Origin: Bacteroides fragilis
GTDB taxonomy: Bacteria; Bacillota; Clostridia; Lachnospirales; Lachnospiraceae
Assembly (NCBI GenBank): GCA_023664485.1
Contig: JAMPFK010000004.1
Span: 1 to 64,000, forward strand
Direction of reading: 5' to 3'
DNA: 64,000 nucleotides
Shown here piece by piece: positions 60,954 through 64,000 of this stretch (position 1 is the first letter of the stretch; each line of letters starts with the position of its first letter). Under the pieces are notes generated by a model, which made no database searches, was not told the DNA's origin, and saw only the letters and a program-made list of their open reading frames with translations. A program made the translations under genes and the position numbers.

Positions 60954-61053
60954 ATAGTAAACGACATAACAAATTGCGCATTCCATCTCTTACAAAAGCC
61001 ATATACGCAGGCTTTTGCAAGGCTGAAATGGCAATTTTTAATATCTTAACTAT
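60954..61053 (+). repeat. MITE-like palindromic repeat, copy 2
   Basis: This 100-bp element is the inverse of the copy at 29960-30060, with about ten differences by eye. Its ends, ATAGTAAACGACATAACAAA and the complement of TTTTTAATATCTTAACTAT, are imperfect inverted repeats extended by TT and AA outside. An inner hairpin pairs CAAAAGCC with GGCTTTTG. It lies between a promoter and the ligase-like gene. Confidence 0.88.
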
Positions 61054-61087
61054 AAAAGAATAAAAAGCAGGAAAGTGTATATAGAGG

Positions 61088-63667
61088 ATGAATAAGATTA
61101 TTAACAGCCGTCAGGCAGTCTGCGGTACGGTCTGGGCGGTCTGCCTTTGTATTATCATTGCGCTGTGGCCGCTCCGTCTCGTGACGGAAAAGGTCGTTTC
61201 CGGGAGCAACCGGCAGATATCCATGCGGTCGGAGGCGGTTACGGAGGAATATGTAGTCGGGCAGATGTTCGTCGCCCAGTATGACCATCTGCAGAATATC
61301 CGGGTGTATTTCCTGAACGAAGCCGCGGGAGAAGAGTTCAATTTCGTTTTGCGCGACGCGTCCGGAAACATATTGATGCAGCAGGTCATCTCTACGGATG
61401 ATATGCAGGAAATGCCGGGATTCTGCACGATACGCGTCAATCAGGAAACGGAAGTCGGCAGGGAATACTATTATGCGATACAGGGAATTTCTTCGGATCT
61501 CTATGTCGCGTATGAAGATACGGAAACCTCCGGCACGATTTATAACGGGACATTATATTATGGCAATGTGGAAGATACGGAGCATAATATTATTACGGAA
61601 TATGAATATAAGGTTCCACTCAGAAAGGGCAGAACACTGGTATGTGATGCCCTGCTTGTCGTATTCGGGATTTTGGTAACTTATATCGCCGGGCAGTATT
61701 ATAAGAAGCATCCGGACAGGAACAGGCTTCTTACGGTGGAGGCCGTCTGGAAAAGAATTGCAACGCCTGTCATTGTCATTGCGGCGGCCCTGTCTGCCGC
61801 GGCGGTATGGCCCTGTAAGCTGTTCTCGCCTTATGCGGAAAATAATCTGTTCTTTATCGCCGGTATCCTGATTACCGCCGGTATCCTGCTTTACGGTGTC
61901 CATCATGAGCGTCTGCACAAGAGCGGCGATATGGGTCTGGCTAAGCTGCGTGACCGGTGGACCGATTATCTGCAGGCGGCTTTCCTGGCGATGGCAATCC
62001 AGGCGGGCGTGCACTATATGAACGGCTTATATGAGATCCATCATATGATCGCTTACCGCGAGATGCTGATTTATTTCGGGCTGGCCGTGATCGCGACTTA
62101 TAAACGGAAAGAGCTTTTGAACTGGGGAAATCTGGCCTATCTGGCCATCGCCGCATTTGTGGGACATGCTTATTACCGAAATCAGCTCGTTTCGCCGGAG
62201 ATGGTAATGCCCGGTACGGAAGAGGGCATACAGGTTGTAAAGCTGACCGTATGGGCCGGCATCATTGCCGGTATCGTGATCCTCAATACGATCTGCGGCG
62301 TCGTGAACGAAGTGCGCAGACTGCGGACAGACAGGATGCGGGGAGCGCGAAGCTTCAGTTTCTGGTATGGGGCGGTTCTGGCGGTATTCTTTGCGCTTTT
62401 GATCGCGTTTCGGAATACAAGGGGCTGGCCGGTTTATCTTGTATGCGCTTTTAGTCTGTACTATGCGCGCGCGGCGGTATGGGAAAAAAAGGACAGGCTG
62501 CTGCAGAACGTCTGTAACGGCATCCTGCTCCATTTTCTGGTGATGACCGGATACTGCCTGCTGCACAGGCCGTATATGTTCTACCGGTATTACCGCTATC
62601 CGTTCGTTTTTCACACAGTGACGATCTGCGCCGTCTATCTGGCGCTGGTAGTATGTGCGGCGCTTGTAAAGCTGCTTGGCTGTTACCGCAGAGAGCAGAA
62701 ATTTTCCTGTGTCTGGAAGGAATGGACGGTCTTTGGCATTTCCGTGGTCTATCTGATCTTTACCTTGTCGAGGACAGGCTATCTGGCGGTCGCCATCATG
62801 GCACTCGTCGTTATTCCGGTCGTCTGTCTCGGTATGAAGAAAAAAGTAAAGAGCCTGATTTCGGCGGCGGCGCTGATGATACTGGCCGTGCTTCTCTGTT
62901 TCCCGGCGGTCTTTACGGCCCAGCGCATTATCCCGGCGGTGTCCGCGCAGCCTGAGAGGATGGAAATCGAGGAGCTTCCGAGCGAGATCGAACACGGAAG
63001 AGATTTAGACTCCAATTATTATATGACGCTCCGGCGTTTTATCCATGTATTTCAGTCGAAAGTGCTCAGTATTCCCGATGAGGAGTGTATCAATCAGTAT
63101 AAAACTGCAAAAGCTGATACTGTCATATTAGTTGCTTCGGCAGATCTTTCGGGAAGTGAAATTCCCATGCAGGAGGAAGAGCCGGCGGATGAGGAACAGG
63201 GGGAAGAGGAAGAACAGACGGAAGGGGAAGAACAGCAGGAGAGCGATGCGGAGGCTTATACCAATGGGCGTCTGGATATTTTTAAGCTCTATTATGAAAA
63301 TCTGAATCGGGAAGGCCATGATGAAATGGGCATTACTCTGCCGGATGGAAATCTGATCGTACATGCGCATAATATTTATCTCCAGGTCGCGTATGATCAC
63401 GGAGTACCGGTAGGCATCGTATTTATTCTGTTTGGATTCAGTACGCTGATACAGTCAGCGCGTTATTATAGAAGGAGAAAAAACGACAGGCTGTGCAGTG
63501 CGCTGCCGCTCGCTTTGCTGATTTTATTCGCGGCGGCCGGACTGACGGAGTGGATCTTCCATCCCTGTAATCCGATTGCATTTTGTCTGTTGTTAATGCC
63601 TGCGCCGCTTTTGACCGATATGGGGCGCACCGCAGAAGGAACGGGTAGAGATGGAGAAGAAGCATAA
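61088..63667 (+). CDS. O-antigen ligase/Wzy-like polymerase with acidic insert
   Basis: The 859-residue protein has an N-terminal helix and a beta-rich extracytoplasmic domain (about 40-180), then about twelve helices. FTLSRTGYLAVAIMALV and VHAHNIYLQVAYDHGVPVGI are the conserved O-antigen ligase (Wzy_C) stretches on either side of the large periplasmic-type loop. That loop holds an unusual acidic run at about 693-722 (EEEPADEEQGEEEEQTEGEE). It may polymerise the glycan or attach it to the cell. GAGGATG precedes ATG at 61088; the ribosome site is ordinary. Confidence 0.85.
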   Translation: MNKIINSRQAVCGTVWAVCLCIIIALWPLRLVTEKVVSGSNRQISMRSEAVTEEYVVGQMFVAQYDHLQNIRVYFLNEAAGEEFNFVLRDASGNILMQQVISTDDMQEMPGFCTIRVNQETEVGREYYYAIQGISSDLYVAYEDTETSGTIYNGTLYYGNVEDTEHNIITEYEYKVPLRKGRTLVCDALLVVFGILVTYIAGQYYKKHPDRNRLLTVEAVWKRIATPVIVIAAALSAAAVWPCKLFSPYAENNLFFIAGILITAGILLYGVHHERLHKSGDMGLAKLRDRWTDYLQAAFLAMAIQAGVHYMNGLYEIHHMIAYREMLIYFGLAVIATYKRKELLNWGNLAYLAIAAFVGHAYYRNQLVSPEMVMPGTEEGIQVVKLTVWAGIIAGIVILNTICGVVNEVRRLRTDRMRGARSFSFWYGAVLAVFFALLIAFRNTRGWPVYLVCAFSLYYARAAVWEKKDRLLQNVCNGILLHFLVMTGYCLLHRPYMFYRYYRYPFVFHTVTICAVYLALVVCAALVKLLGCYRREQKFSCVWKEWTVFGISVVYLIFTLSRTGYLAVAIMALVVIPVVCLGMKKKVKSLISAAALMILAVLLCFPAVFTAQRIIPAVSAQPERMEIEELPSEIEHGRDLDSNYYMTLRRFIHVFQSKVLSIPDEECINQYKTAKADTVILVASADLSGSEIPMQEEEPADEEQGEEEEQTEGEEQQESDAEAYTNGRLDIFKLYYENLNREGHDEMGITLPDGNLIVHAHNIYLQVAYDHGVPVGIVFILFGFSTLIQSARYYRRRKNDRLCSALPLALLILFAAAGLTEWIFHPCNPIAFCLLLMPAPLLTDMGRTAEGTGRDGEEA

Positions 63668-64000
63668 ACCATTTAATGTAAAGTTATTTTATCGAAGAAC
63701 GGCCCTGATCATTTACGACGTTATCAGTATTATCATCGCGAGCTATCTGGGCATTATCATCCGTTATGAAGGAGGGATCGAGACGATCCCGGAGCATTTC
63801 ATGCAGTCGATCGAGCATTTTTTGCCGCTGAACATTCTGCTGACGCTGGTTATTTTTTATTTCTTCCGTTTATACAGCAGCCTGTGGGCTTTTGCGGGAG
63901 AGACGGAACTGCAGAATATCGTCGTTGCCTGCGTGACCTCGACGGTCATGAACGGCATCGGGCTTCAGTTTTTCAGAACGGCGGGGCAGGCGGTGCCGAG
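63651..64000 (+). CDS. FlaA1/CapD-like nucleoside-diphosphate-sugar epimerase/dehydratase, 5' part
   Basis: ATG at 63651 lies inside the end of the ligase gene. The visible 116 codons, MEKKHKPFNVKLFYRRTALI, then YDVISIIIASYLGIIIRYEG and LPLNILLTLVIFYFFRLYSS, form the membrane N-terminus typical of large CapD/WbpM-type UDP-GlcNAc 4,6-dehydratases. The catalytic part lies outside the window. Such enzymes make UDP-keto sugars for QuiNAc or FucNAc-type residues, a second dehydratase beside PseB. Confidence 0.85.
   Translation, partial: MEKKHKPFNVKLFYRRTALIIYDVISIIIASYLGIIIRYEGGIETIPEHFMQSIEHFLPLNILLTLVIFYFFRLYSSLWAFAGETELQNIVVACVTSTVMNGIGLQFFRTAGQAVP

Overview
The window looks like a chromosomal stretch from a spore-forming, gut-type Firmicute, most likely Lachnospiraceae or a relative. 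Reasons: strong AGGAGG-like ribosome sites, TTGNNN-17-TATAAT-like promoters, a DUF3048 lipoprotein, a YuiD-type protein, a protein matching the DNA-binding half of Spo0A, and an IS256-type transposase remnant of clostridial flavour. GC content is moderate except in two visibly AT-richer patches (about 41.2-44.9 kb and 51.4-54.4 kb). No species can be named from the sequence alone.

Layout. 0-8.7 kb is a mixed border: the 3' end of a tRNA-Asn, an IS256 remnant fused to a decayed glycoside hydrolase fragment, a reductase-methyltransferase fusion behind two perfect palindromic operators, an alpha/beta hydrolase, a DUF3048 lipoprotein, rfbD behind a structured 128-bp tandem repeat, a YuiD-like protein and an AraC regulator. 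8.8-27.3 kb is the first polysaccharide block: the GDP-L-fucose genes gmd, fcl and manC, a stand-alone Spo0A-like DNA-binding protein, an ogt gene, then an initiating sugar-phosphate transferase, a Wzz-like protein, an EpsG-type polymerase candidate and many GT2, GT4 and GT-C glycosyltransferases. 27.4-30.3 kb holds an unknown gene followed by a graveyard of IS, MITE and pseudogene remnants.

30.3-41.1 kb encodes pseudaminic acid synthesis (PseB, PseC, PseG, PseF, PseI). It also carries a divergent two-gene cassette, a PLP decarboxylase-like protein plus an ATP-grasp ligase, that may add or make an unusual substituent. 41.2-44.9 kb is an AT-rich insert whose first gene is split by a run of nine G residues, a strong candidate for phase variation. 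45-51.4 kb holds a GT with bacterial sialyltransferase-type motifs (candidate pseudaminyl transferase), a PglK-like ABC flippase, GtrA, an acyltransferase and a GT-C protein.

51.4-54.3 kb is a reverse-strand three-gene module: a DUF262-like protein lacking the usual motif, a DUF3696-type AAA ATPase and an unknown protein. It resembles a defence cassette set inside the sugar locus. 54.5-64 kb resumes sugar genes: an RffA-type aminotransferase, a GNAT acetyltransferase, a GtrB-like GT2, GT-C and DUF6020 proteins, an O-antigen-ligase/Wzy-like protein and the start of a FlaA1/CapD-type dehydratase.

Together these genes could start a repeat unit on undecaprenyl phosphate (16.8 kb), add fucose, a nonulosonic acid and a 4-amino-4,6-dideoxy sugar, decorate it, flip it (46.2 kb) and polymerise or ligate it (20.0 and 61.1 kb). 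Two MITE copies 31 kb apart, decayed IS and AT-rich inserts show that the locus has been assembled and reshuffled by transfer.
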